A stretch of 64,000 nt of DNA from NCBI RefSeq assembly GCF_963678975.1, contig NC_089284.1, positions 2,293,001 to 2,357,000 on the forward strand. The letters run 5' to 3'. This stretch comes from Dysidea avara. Lineage: Eukaryota > Porifera > Demospongiae > Dictyoceratida > Dysideidae. Position 1 is the first letter of the stretch. Each line of letters opens with the position of its first letter. The notes under the pieces were generated by a model, which was not told the origin of the DNA, did not search any database, and worked only from the letters and a program-made list of their open reading frames with translations. This document shows, piece after piece, positions 24,775 through 36,900 of this stretch. The position numbers were made by a program, and so were the translations under genes.

Positions 24775-27084
24775 CTGTCATGGCTGACTATATATTGCAA
24801 ATAGAAACTGAAACAATTTAGTGTACTTTTGATATCACATGTAGCATACATGCATGGTAATAACAAAAAACCTCTTTTATACTGACTATCACTACTCAAT
24901 ATTATAGTGCCAGTATGCATGGATTTCATATATTGCTATCTATTCAGCTGACCAATCCATTTCTCTATCTGTTCTTAAAATCACTATAATCTGTGATGAT
25001 CTGAATAAGTATTTTCTTAATTATAAATCTGCAGGCTACTGAACTTGTTTTAAGCTATGCTACCCATGTTACTCCCTGTCCTGTAATGCTCCATGTCATA
25101 CACATTCTGTATTACATGCATTTTATCTAAAGTTGGTATGTAAGCTGAATAACACTTTTAATGATACCTACAATTGTCATTGAGGCAAACTACCATAATT
25201 ATATGCATGAATGGAAATATTGGTGAGTAAAAAATTGGCATTTCGAGACAAAATATTCTAATTTGGCTAATCTCAGTACACATGCATTTGTATTGGAGTG
25301 CATGTATATATATGTAACCCATGTATATGTAACCCCTGATTCCTGCATGTGTTTGAGCCGAGGTTTCCATCATCCATGTGTATATAATGATAGATAATGG
25401 AGATCAACTTTGGTAGAATTGCTTGTGTTCAGAGACAGAAGGGAATGAAATGCCAGGAACTCATATGGCATGGTTGGGAGCCAACCATGACATCCACTCT
25501 GTGAATACTTGGTCTCAGAGTAGTGCTTTGTTGTTGCATTAATAAAAAAAACAACATTAAACCAATACTCATTATACTTGGCATCATTATAAATTAAAGT
25601 GGTATTTTACATTAATTTTATAGCCGCATGTAACTATGCTCCGCTTCCTGGAATACACATCAGTAACAAGCTCAAGCAACAACTTAAGCTAATGAGAAAT
25701 GATGTCCCCAAGGTAGCTATGCTATCTGACTATGGATGATATTAGCAACCCAGCTACTTCATTACATATACTGACTGTTTGGCACTCACAATGGATATAA
25801 GACAATTGTATCTATGTATGACATTGTATGCATGCTCAGGGCACTGCAAGTCCAGTGGTTGCAACTGAGCGTTGTATTAGAGCATTTTGGTTTGTGACTG
25901 CATGCTTTAATCCTACAAATATAAATTTAACCACTACTCACTGATTCAGAATAGTTTTTCTCCTTGCCCTTTTCCATTGCCTATACATTAAACTATAGCT
26001 ATCTAATTTGAGAGGGGTTCCCACTAAATTTGCTACTGGCAAGATTTACACATCATGGTACCCGGCACACAGTCTCCCCATAGTTGACCACAAAAATACA
26101 TTTCTGGAATAATTTTTTGTCGAAAATTTTGATGACACAAATCGTGTTATGCTCATCATGCCCACCTATGGAAGCCTCCTGTAACATTTCAATCACCTGT
26201 GAACGAAATAACTTTATTGTTTCTATTATAATTATATAATTAATTTATAGTTGTAAGTAAGTAGTTAGGCTGTTTGGTACTGGATACCAATGGGCCTTTG
26301 ATGTCATTTCTTCTTGTATCATTGTCCTGTCTCTAGATCTTGTATCTCAAGGTTGCATCAAAAAGGTGTTATTATTATTAATATTGACTTAAACCATAGC
26401 TTACTTTGCTAATTAGAGAATCACCACATGAGGACTTCTTGCTTGTGGTAAGTTGCAGGCCTCATCATTGTGCTTATGCAGCATATACTATTCCATGACA
26501 TGAAATTTATGGCTCACCCTGCAGTTTATGTAATGACAAATGTGACTGAATCAGGGTCTTATAGCCTTTCCAATTGTGCATATCTGGTTTACCCATAACT
26601 TGACTTGTGAATAGCGTACTAGCTTGAAATTTTGTTACATTACTCCCTAACATACCACTATTGCTGGGTGTAGTTAGACACCATCAGTTATGACTGATCA
26701 CAGTTGGGAACTTGGAAAATGCCTTTTCGCAGACCTGGTCACAAATATCATGCAATCTATGTTTTTAAAATAAACATCATTGATTTTATTTCATGTGACT
26801 GTCACAAAGGTTTCAGTCACAAAGGATGCACCCCTTCTGTTTCTGTGTATTTGCACACTCCACGGATGTTCAAACTCCAGTAGCTGCTAATGTACTAGTA
26901 CTAATACTAGTTTTAGGCATCTGGTATTAGGAATGTACCATGCAGTTACCCACTTAACTGCCTACAGTCCAACACATCTCACTAGACTATATAAGAATAT
27001 ACCAGTTAAACTGACTAACCAAGTATGATATTGTAATAGACAAAATTCATAACAAGGCTTTAATAATGTTATCCCTAGCAACCT
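24775..27084. other. Intergenic, one orphan exon-like segment
   Basis: No complete gene. The segment 25624-25712 on the plus strand is bounded by an acceptor (ttttatag) and a donor (gtagct). It has an open frame of 29 codons (ACNYAPLPGIHISNK...RNDVPK) free of stops, but no partner exon was found. The remainder is AT-rich with only short frames. Confidence 0.35.
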
Positions 27085-27470
27085 GAATTTTGCATAATAT
27101 GTAGGTGACAATATCTAAAGTAACTTCTCCAAATTTTAAAAGGATAGCATTATATGTTAGAAGATATGACATCTTTCCATGAGAGGGGGCAACAGTTGCC
27201 CCTTCTGGGTCAGTATCTCAATTTTTACATAATTTGTAGGCGTGAACGTCAACAATAATCTCTCCAAGCATTAAATGGTTAGTGTATATATATAGGTCAT
27301 AAGATATGACATTTTTAAATTCCAGAAGGGGCTACTGTTGCCCCTCCATTGACATTGTATGAGAAAATTACTTCAAAATGTGACATCTCATGACTTGGTA
27401 TCCTTTTAAAACTTGGAGAGGTGACTTTAGACATTGACACCTACAAATAATGTAAAATCTAGGGGAAACG
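27085..27470. repeat. Long imperfect inverted repeat
   Basis: 'atgtaggtgacaatatctaa', 'cttctccaaattttaaaagg' and 'gggcaacagttgccccttct' on the left are mirrored by 'aggggctactgttgcccctc', 'ccttttaaaacttggagagg' and 'tagacattgacacctacaaa' on the right. The structure spans nearly 390 bases with imperfect arms, consistent with a foldback element. It has no coding content. Confidence 0.75.
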
Positions 27471-27974
27471 GTTAATTTTATCATCATGAAATTTATTTAT
27501 TGTGTACAGAATTCAAAAGAAAAGCATTTAAATAGTACAGAAAGTGTATGTAATATACCTCAAAGCATTCCCTATGATTTTATGAACAGAAATGAAGACA
27601 ATTCTGTTAATACAACTTCATGATGAAATAAAAAGTAGTAGTTACAATAGAGCAACAACTGAATATATATTATTACAATTATTATTATTAAGTGTGTGCG
27701 TGTGTGTGTGTATAGGTATGTCAATGCTGCATGTTATGGCTGGAAAAATTCTTACAAAAATTGCGAATTATAATAATTATGTTTGCAAAAGAACATTACA
27801 AGTCACATGTTATCGGCATGGCTTAAAGTAGGACCTGTTGAGTCATTGTAGATATTTTGAGTATTGAAAAAACTGAATATGGGGATAGAAGACTCTGTTG
27901 TTTATTTAGTTTTTATGATACACAAAGAAGTAATAGAGAAATATTAATAAACAGCTACCAACACTGATGGAATA
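27471..27974. other. 3' flank of the RIM-BP gene
   Basis: AT-rich. On the minus strand an aataaa lies at 27906-27901, about 70 bases past the RIM-BP stop codon, and is a plausible polyadenylation signal. A short (GT)n lies near 27690. Confidence 0.45.
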
Positions 27975-30900
27975 TTATTTTTTCTTTGTTCTATTAATCA
28001 GTCCTTTTCCTTTTAGTAGACTGCGTTTCTTTTCAGGGAGTGGCTTTTGTGGCGCAGGCTTCCGTGATTGGCCAGTAACCTTTTGTTCAACTTTTTCCTA
28101 AAGTAGAAAGTCATTGATATGCCATATAGTAAATATCACACACACATATTACCATACAACACATACAGTATGGCACACTGCACATTATATGTATAGTATA
28201 CACAAAATGGTGGATTATATTCCACTACTATACCTTGATAATTTGTGATGCCCTCTGCATGTCTTCTTCTGATGCTGCAAACACTTCAACATCTTCACCA
28301 TCCACTTTATCATCTGTGATCACCTCAACAAAGTTGCTAGGTACCATCCCTCGTCTGCCATTGAGTTCCCCCTATAATGCAATGTAATTTTGTGACACAT
28401 GCGGCGATAAACAAGTCTTTACATTTTATAACACAGTGGATGAAGAACCTCATTGTGTGTGTGTTTGTGTGTGTGTAGTTGGTGTACATTTGACGTTAAA
28501 TAAGAAACATGAAGATTAACAAAATGTCTTACTATAAAGAAACCATCATCATCCACTTCTCCACACACTGTAATTACATCACCTGATTGAAAGCACAGTT
28601 CCTCCTGTAAAGAGACAACACAATAAATGACTACACTTTGCAAATACTATCTCTCTTACATCAGCATTACAATCATTCGGTGAATCAACTCCAGGATTAT
28701 AACTATAACGAGCCTTGACCATTCGTGATAAACAGCCATTTAATAGTTTTACATGATTATCTATAAAACAGAGTGTGTAATACATTGTTATTCATCAGAC
28801 ATATTCTTCATACGTACTTGCAGAACTATTGTTAAGATGGTCTATCATCAGTGATTGTAGCTTATCCATGTCTTTGATCTCTTCAATCATATTTGAGGGA
28901 ACCAGTCCCTTCTTTCCTGCCAATTCACCCTCCATAAAACCATCACTATCAACATCGCCAACACCCTAGGAAGACAACAAATTTGTCAACATAGAACTTA
29001 AAAGAGTAAGACTATATATAATGTCTCCTTTAATAAATATATATCCCTTCGAGAATCAAATTAATTTTCAAGAGTGTAACTTTGTGTTAAAAGGAAAGCA
29101 CTGATCTTCTGTGAAATGAAGACAAATTATTGTTTGGCATTAAGTTAATGGAAATTTCATACACTACAATAATATCTTAACAGGTCCGTTCTACACAAAA
29201 CAGTACATATATGAAGCGATGAACGGGCAATGTCATCTCCATCAAGCGTCCACTTTGTTTTTGTGTTGTCACGTATTCATGAGGTAGTCATGTGATCTTT
29301 AGTATATCAATCAAATCACCATCATGTGCTGAGTCTAATGGCATTTAGTTTAATGCGCTGGGATGAAGCACTGTTGCAATATGGCCATTAAAGTAGTGGG
29401 TGTAGAGTAATGGTGGACGAAAATGAAAGAGCTACCTTTTCTTGGCACCCTAGCAGCTGAGATTTTCTTCAAACAAAGCGATGCTTGGTATGATTTTGTC
29501 AGGAATTTCATGGTGAGTATTGTAGTGTTAGTAAATTCTTTCTACTGTACAAGTACACAGAAAAATTTGGAATTTTTAACTAGAGTAGGCACATCGACAC
29601 AGTAAAACAATAAGAAGTGTTATATCCCTACTGTGCATTTCCAATATGGTATCTTGAGCACAGTAGGGATATAACACTTCTTATTGTTTTACTGTGATTT
29701 AATATCGTGCATTACTCCAGCTTGTTTCAGTACTTTTATTGATGTGCTATGGTCCATACTCTAGTTGAAAATTTCAAATTTTTGTGTACTTGTTTGTTAA
29801 CTTTTTTTTTGTTGTAAATAATTATTATGACTTAATGGTAAACCCATGCATACTGTGAGTACCGCATCTGAAATGGCATCGAGTGCCCCAGCTATATCAA
29901 TTATCGTCTGAGAAGTGAAGTATCCATTACGCTTCATTGTCAGCTATGTTCAATCCGTTACACAGCATTTCGGATGTTCGAAAAACACCTCTGCAATCCA
30001 TGCATACCGAAAGAAATGGTGCCGCGCACACCAGTTACATTAATTATTGTCTGACAAGTGAAGTATCCATACGCTGTGTTGTTGGTTATGTTCAACCAGT
30101 TACACAGCAGTACGAAATCAGGAACTGTTCGAAAAGCATCTCTGTAATCAAAACAGGCACTATGAAAAATACGGACAATTTCGGTTACGAAGGGAAGCCA
30201 TCACATGTTATTGTCCAATCAACACTTTTTGCTGCCAGTAAGAATGAATGGGACACAAAGAAGGACACTGGTAAGTCCATGAAGAATGCATTGTACGTAC
30301 TGTGGTATGCCAAAAGGCACCTCTCGGGCTGAAGTGATGTCGAACAGCGAAAAAGTCAAGCCTGTAGCCTTAGCTGTTATCGAGTTACGCTTGTCTGAGG
30401 CATCAGGCAGTCAGTCAGTAGAAAATTCCGTAGCAACTTGTTGAAAGCGTTTTGGGTCAATCTGAAAGCTTGTTTGGGCCTAGTTTCACCTAACCAATAC
30501 TGCTTTCTCGTCGTCAGGGAAAATTGAGGTTAGTTTTCGGGTGATGTTATTTTGTGGGCCACACCTACTCCTTTGTAGTCCCTACTATCGTACTGTATGA
30601 TACATAAGGGATCAAAGCTCACATGCTTACACCCCAATAATATTATATTGGGCTTTGGTCCTTCAAGGGATGACTGAGTGAGTGTCACAAGAGTTTGCTT
30701 TAGTTTTACTTGGGGATAGACGGAGGCCACAACACAAGGGCATCCCGCTAAAGTAGGCGGGTCACCCAGGGGTGGCCTGTCTCCCTGCAAACAAATTCGG
30801 TGCTAGCTACAACTGTAGCAGCAAGGATCCCGCGTCACCAGGATCTGTTATTTTCCTTACTCATTAGTTTAAGGCATACCCAAACCAGCCAATCTCACTT

Positions 30901-33900
30901 CTTATATAGTGTCACTTGAAGAGTTCGATTGTGGGTTTCAATTTTTGAAACATAATTGTCACTGTTATTTTCTTACTACAGTATACACACCCTTAACCAC
31001 TTCTTATGCTAAAAAATTATCTAATCACCACAAGTCAATGTTATTTCAGACAACAACAAACCTTAATAATATCACCCTCAATGAAGCACAGTTCTTGCTC
31101 TTCAAGCCCTTCATTAGGTGACATCATCATGGGATTGTAGCTGTAGACAGCTTGGTAATACCTTGCAGTATTGCTCATACCATCCACTGAAACAACATAA
31201 CAGAATTTGGCACACTACACTACTCTACACTACACACACCTTGATCTTGTGCTGTAGCTGTAGCTCTAGCCTGTCTGTTCATACTACTGATCACAGTTCC
31301 ATTGGTCATTCCCCTGGTGATGGGTGACAAGCTGCCTTCTCTAATGCTCCTATTAGTAGGAGAAAAGATTTCAACATCATCTTCACTGCTGTCTTCATCA
31401 GATGAACTAGACTCATCATCCATTGGAGAGCTGGTGAACATGCCATGAGGTTTAACCACTGGACGATTACTGATTAAAGAATTATTAACAGACGATGATA
31501 TTGAAGTGTCAATTTTACTGGCAACGGCAGTGTCAGATGTTGAACTGTTCATGGTAAAGTTTTTCAAGTGGGAGACAAGGTCACTTGTGATGGTGACAGA
31601 TTCAGAATCTGGAGAGTGATATTCACCTGCTATAGACCTGACTATTAAGTGATGCTGCATGTCCGCTGATAACTCTATGCCACATTCAGTTATGTCGTCC
31701 AAACTGACTTCAACTGTCATTGATGTCTCTTCATGACTTGCCTCTACCCTACAGCACTCCACATTGTCAATTAGTACAGCAAAGTGTGTGGGTAGTATGT
31801 ACAATGATGTCTTCAGCGGGTGTGTCCATGTAATGGACAGTGATGGTGACGTAGGAGTAGGGATCACTGACAACTTCAGAGGGGCTGACAGTAAATCTAG
31901 TGGAATTAACAGAAAACAATGAATAATTAACAAATCAATTATGTAAATCACCTATCCACAAAACACTCAATGAAACAGCTACAATTTATAGCAATAATAA
32001 TCTCTCTACTGCTCACCTCTTCCGGTTGTTAGTGGGTGGGGCTGATCAAGTGACTCTCTACCATCAGCACCACAAGTACGAACAGTAACAGTCAAATTCT
32101 TCTATATCAGTGAACAACACATACAAGTTCACAACACACAAGACATAATGCAGAACACTTGACAACATACCGAATGACTAGGAAGCTGTAATATACAAAA
32201 AGTGGGCAGCAATAAGAATCAAATACAGGACACATCTAAAGCAATACTGTATGGAGGGAAATTTGGTGGAAAAAAATGGTAAATTGCTCATTGAGTAGCC
32301 AATGGCAAAATAATGTTGGTGAATTCCTGTAAGGGAATTCAGAGGAATTCACCAAAACAGTATTGTGAATTCACCAATGATAGCTGTGTCCCACAACTAT
32401 TATTGGCTATCCATGTTTCTCGTGACTTGGTAAGCTAGCTGATAAGTCATTCAGAAATAGCAGTCAATGTTCTTTTCAGGATTTAAGCTTGCTTCTCAGT
32501 GGCCATCAAGCTTGCAGCAGACACAATTCGAATGTTTTATTGAAATAATAAACCAGATAATTTGCTTACATGGGATTGGAAAACTGTGACATCACATGCA
32601 GGCACATTCTTTTCCTACAGAATTATGCAAAAATATGCTTCTGTATATTATGATGGCTCACATGTAATATATATCTCTATTCCACATGTGCGAGTGTACA
32701 TGCACATGCAAACAGACATACACACACAAACCAATACAGACAATATCTTCTCACATTTGGTAGTAGACCAGTGAGCTCAGTCAGCTTGGTATCAACATCA
32801 GCCACACTAGAGTACAGTTCCCCATCAATGTACACACTGTACCCAACAGCATCAGTAGACACCTGCTCCACAGGCTCCCACCCCACCATCATCTTCACTG
32901 ACTGACTGACTGGATCTATTGACCGCTCTACCAGCTGGACATTTTCTGGTGGTAACAACTGAGCCACTGTAAAAGAAAAATATGACAGTATACCACATAC
33001 CTAGTACAGTAACACAATAAATTCATTGGTGTGTAGTTAAACACTCAGCACCTCTAGCACTACTATAAGCCGGGAGAGCCAAATATTTCACCATACATGA
33101 TACACATGTCTTCTAATTACAGCAAAGTGATCACCTATACTACTACTACCAGAACACCTTTATAATAATTGCTATAATACAAGTACACAATTTTTTTTTG
33201 GAATTTTCAATTAGATCGAGTAGGGACCATAGCAATACACAGTAGGGATATAACACTTCTTATTGTTTTACTGTGATTTAATATTGTGCACTACTCCAGC
33301 TTGTTTCAGTACTTTTTATCGATGTGTTATGGTCCCTACTCTAGTTGAAAATTCCATTTTTTTTTGTTTGTTGACTTAAAATAAAATTATGATGACTGGT
33401 GAACCCATGCATACCGCATCAAAACAAAGAAACGGCGCTACACTCCTCAGTTATCAATTATCATATGAAAGTATGAAAAGTGAAGTATCCATTATGCTTC
33501 ATTGTCAGCTATGCTCAACCCATTACCAAGAGTATACATAATAGAAACTAAGAGTATTGAACGGTGTACCACAGTACGTACAATGCATTCTTCATGGACT
33601 ACCAGTGTCCTCCTTTGTGTCCCATTACCTTTACTGACAGTGAAAGATGTCGATTTGGCGGCAGTGTGAGATCGCTTCCCTTCCCTTCATATTGGAAATC
33701 ATCCGTATTTTTCATCATAGTGGCTATTTTGATTGCAGAGGTGCTTTTGTAACAGTTATTAATTCGTAATGCTGTGTAACGGCAAGAGTGCACAAAAGTA
33801 TCAAACAGGCGTATTACCCTGTGAGTAACGATTGCGTGAAGTAACACGGATATTTCAGTAATTGTTCGTTTATATTGCCATAAAGGGCTGCTGTGTTTAA

Positions 33901-36900
33901 CCCAATTCGGCCACTAAACCAAGTGAAAACAAGATAGCATTAATGGGAAATGGCTAAAGTTAAAGTACTGGTACTGCCAAGTGGATCCCAGAAGGCATGG
34001 CAACACTCTTGATTGTGCAACCATTGTTTTAGCGAGCTGGAGTTATCTCGGGTCTTTACTACACTTTCTTTGTACAATAACTGTTGAATACTTGGTTGAA
34101 TAACATGGAAAACCGGCAAACAAAGGCCCATTGTCACATACACATTTCAAATTACCATTTTGTGTAAATGAACAATTACTGAAATATCCATGCTACTCTA
34201 TGCAAATCATTAATCACGGGCTAATAGGCCAAAAAACACATGTCTGGCTGAAGCAACGTTGAACAGTGAAAATCAAGCCCATAGCCTTAGCCGTTGTTGA
34301 GTTATGCTTGTCTGAAGGCATCAGTTACTCAGTCAGCCACCAGAAAATTATGCTTAAAAAAATTCCATAGCAACTTATTGAAAGCGTTTTGAAGGCTTAT
34401 TTGGGTCTACCAATACTGCCTCAATGTATCAGGGAAAAGTGAGGCTGGTTTTTGGGTGATGTTTTTTTTCATGTGCCACGCCCAAACCTTTTGTGGTCCC
34501 TACTACCAGCATTGTAGTTTCATATTAGTAGAAACTCTCTATGATAGACACCTTTGAGTTCCTATCAGTGCTCCTCTTTTAGAGGGTTACACATTAGTTG
34601 GTCCTTGTGTGTTTTCCATTGTACTGTACTCAACCTTACACTGATCATGCTAAACACAAATAAGAATGAATCAACAAACCTGTAGCAGTGCTACTCTTGT
34701 CAGAGTTGGGGTCGTTCTCCTCCTCTTCATCAATGTGTTGTAACATTCCCCTCCTTGGACTAGTCATTTTCTGTCTTCTCTTCACCAGTTCTGCTACACC
34801 AACACACATTTAGTTTGTGATAGTAACACAAGTCCATTGCACACCTTCATTGACTCTCTCTATAAAGTTGGATGGTACAAGTCCCGCCTGTTGACCATCC
34901 ACAGTTTGGCCTTTGTAAAATCCATCCTACCAGCAAACACACAATATAAAGATAGTTGTAGTTGCTACTGTATAGCAGGATTTTTTCAAGGGAATTTTTT
35001 TTCTTTTTTTTTGCAGAATAACCAAACTTCAAGGGATGGGGGGAACTTTTGCTTCTTGAAGATTTTTTTTTGTATTTATAATATTCAAACAATGTCACTT
35101 TGATCGAACTACTGTACAAATTTCAAGGGGGAACATTGCTATAGATATCTGCTAATCTGCACTCGAAAAAATCTCACTATATATGGTAGGTCTGTAGAAA
35201 CCATAGAATGACAAGTGTTAAACTGGTATATAAACCACAAAATAAACCAATAAATATTACAATTAATTTTAAAGTGTTGATGTCCAAAGCTAATTAAAAA
35301 TTAATTTACACCAGTATTTAAACTTTTTAAATTGATCCCTCACTGGTGAACTTACAAACATTCAAGTAGTACAATAAAACTCCATGAACTAAAGATGATT
35401 TAGAGCCATAAATATAGCACCAGGAGTTCATAATACTACTGTATAATTATTATGAACTCTTGATAGCACGTACCTCATCCATTTCTCCATAGATATACAC
35501 ATAGCGTCCAGCAGTTAGGGTCAGCTCTTGTTGAGGATTAGGATTAGGGCTCATCTTGACTGGGTCGTAGTCAAACTTGACCACAAACAATGCAACATCC
35601 TGAGACATTGTAGATGACACAGTCTGACTGCTAACAGCTATAGTAAGAAGCCAGTAGTGATAGTTAGTCAAATCAAATTATACACAATTGATAACACCAA
35701 GAGTTCAGTACTAATATTATGAACTCTTGACAACACAGGAAGCATATATATTACTACAATGACATGATACAATATAGACAATGGTAATTTAATGAGGGAT
35801 ACATGGACACATCTACAGTAACGGGTGATAATGTGATATGACCATCCCAAAACTGAGCACTCAAATAGCTGCCAGTGTACCTATTCAGTTAGCACTGCAT
35901 CTTAAGGCAAACTTGGTGCACACTCTTGAGCCAGAGAATACTATATATCTGTGAACTCACACCAATACAGAGGACTTGGGCACATAAAGCCAAATATTTG
36001 CTAATGCTTATTGAATTTGCTACATTACTACAAATTAGCACTCAAATTATACAATTTCCACCAACAATAAGAATTATGCCTACTTAGTTTGCATTTCTTC
36101 CCAAAGCACACACAACACAGCATGCCATATACAAAATACATACTCCACAATATCGTACTACAATTACCTTTATTAATAACAATGTCTTCATCACTGGAGT
36201 CACTATCGGAGCTATCTTCATCATCCTCCGCAGAAGCATCTTTCGTCCAGAATGATGCCTTGTTGGGAGTTTGATCTTTACTACTGCTGTTAACAACATC
36301 AGAGGTTGTGGATGGTTTTGATTCAGTTGTCACAATGGGTTGGGTGGCTTCAGAAGCTTGGGAAACCTCCTCTGCAAGATTCACTGATGGTTCTTGTAGC
36401 GATTGTTCTGAAGGCATTAACACTGATGAAACGGTAGTAGCAGCTGAAGGTGACATGGCTGCTGCTACTGCTACTGCTATAGAGGTTTTCTTTTTTGGTT
36501 GTGAATCAACCTCCTGAGAACGTTTAAACTCTTTGTCAGACTCTTGTGAGTGCTTACGCTCTTTATCTGATTCTAGGGAATGCTTCCGTTCCTTTTCTTT
36601 GGCACTGCTAACTCTTGAAGACTTTTCTTGTTTATGCTTTTGACTGTAGTTGTCCAAGGAGATAAAGCTTTCTGAACCCAACAAGCTGTCTTCTAATGAA
36701 GTTGTGCTCACACACTCAGCTTCCTCCTTCTTTAGTTCCGAGAATGTATTAAGGTCTCCTTCACTGTCAAAACCATCCTCAATTTCATATCCAGCCTGCT
36801 GGAATTCTGACTGGAGATCTGCAATCGATTTGGGAGAAATATGTTTTGGTGGACTACCATATTTTGTAATCAACTGCTTCTGGGCTGACTTTTTTCCCAT

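Noticed and set aside
29937..30332. 131-codon frame in a RIM-BP intron
   Set aside because: It is inside the hairpin-headed repeat; the corresponding region of other copies is not open in the same frame.
36028..36167. Extension of the RIM-BP large exon past 36168
   Set aside because: A donor (gtaatt) at 36167 in phase 1 joins exactly to the SH3 exon; the extension has no family similarity.
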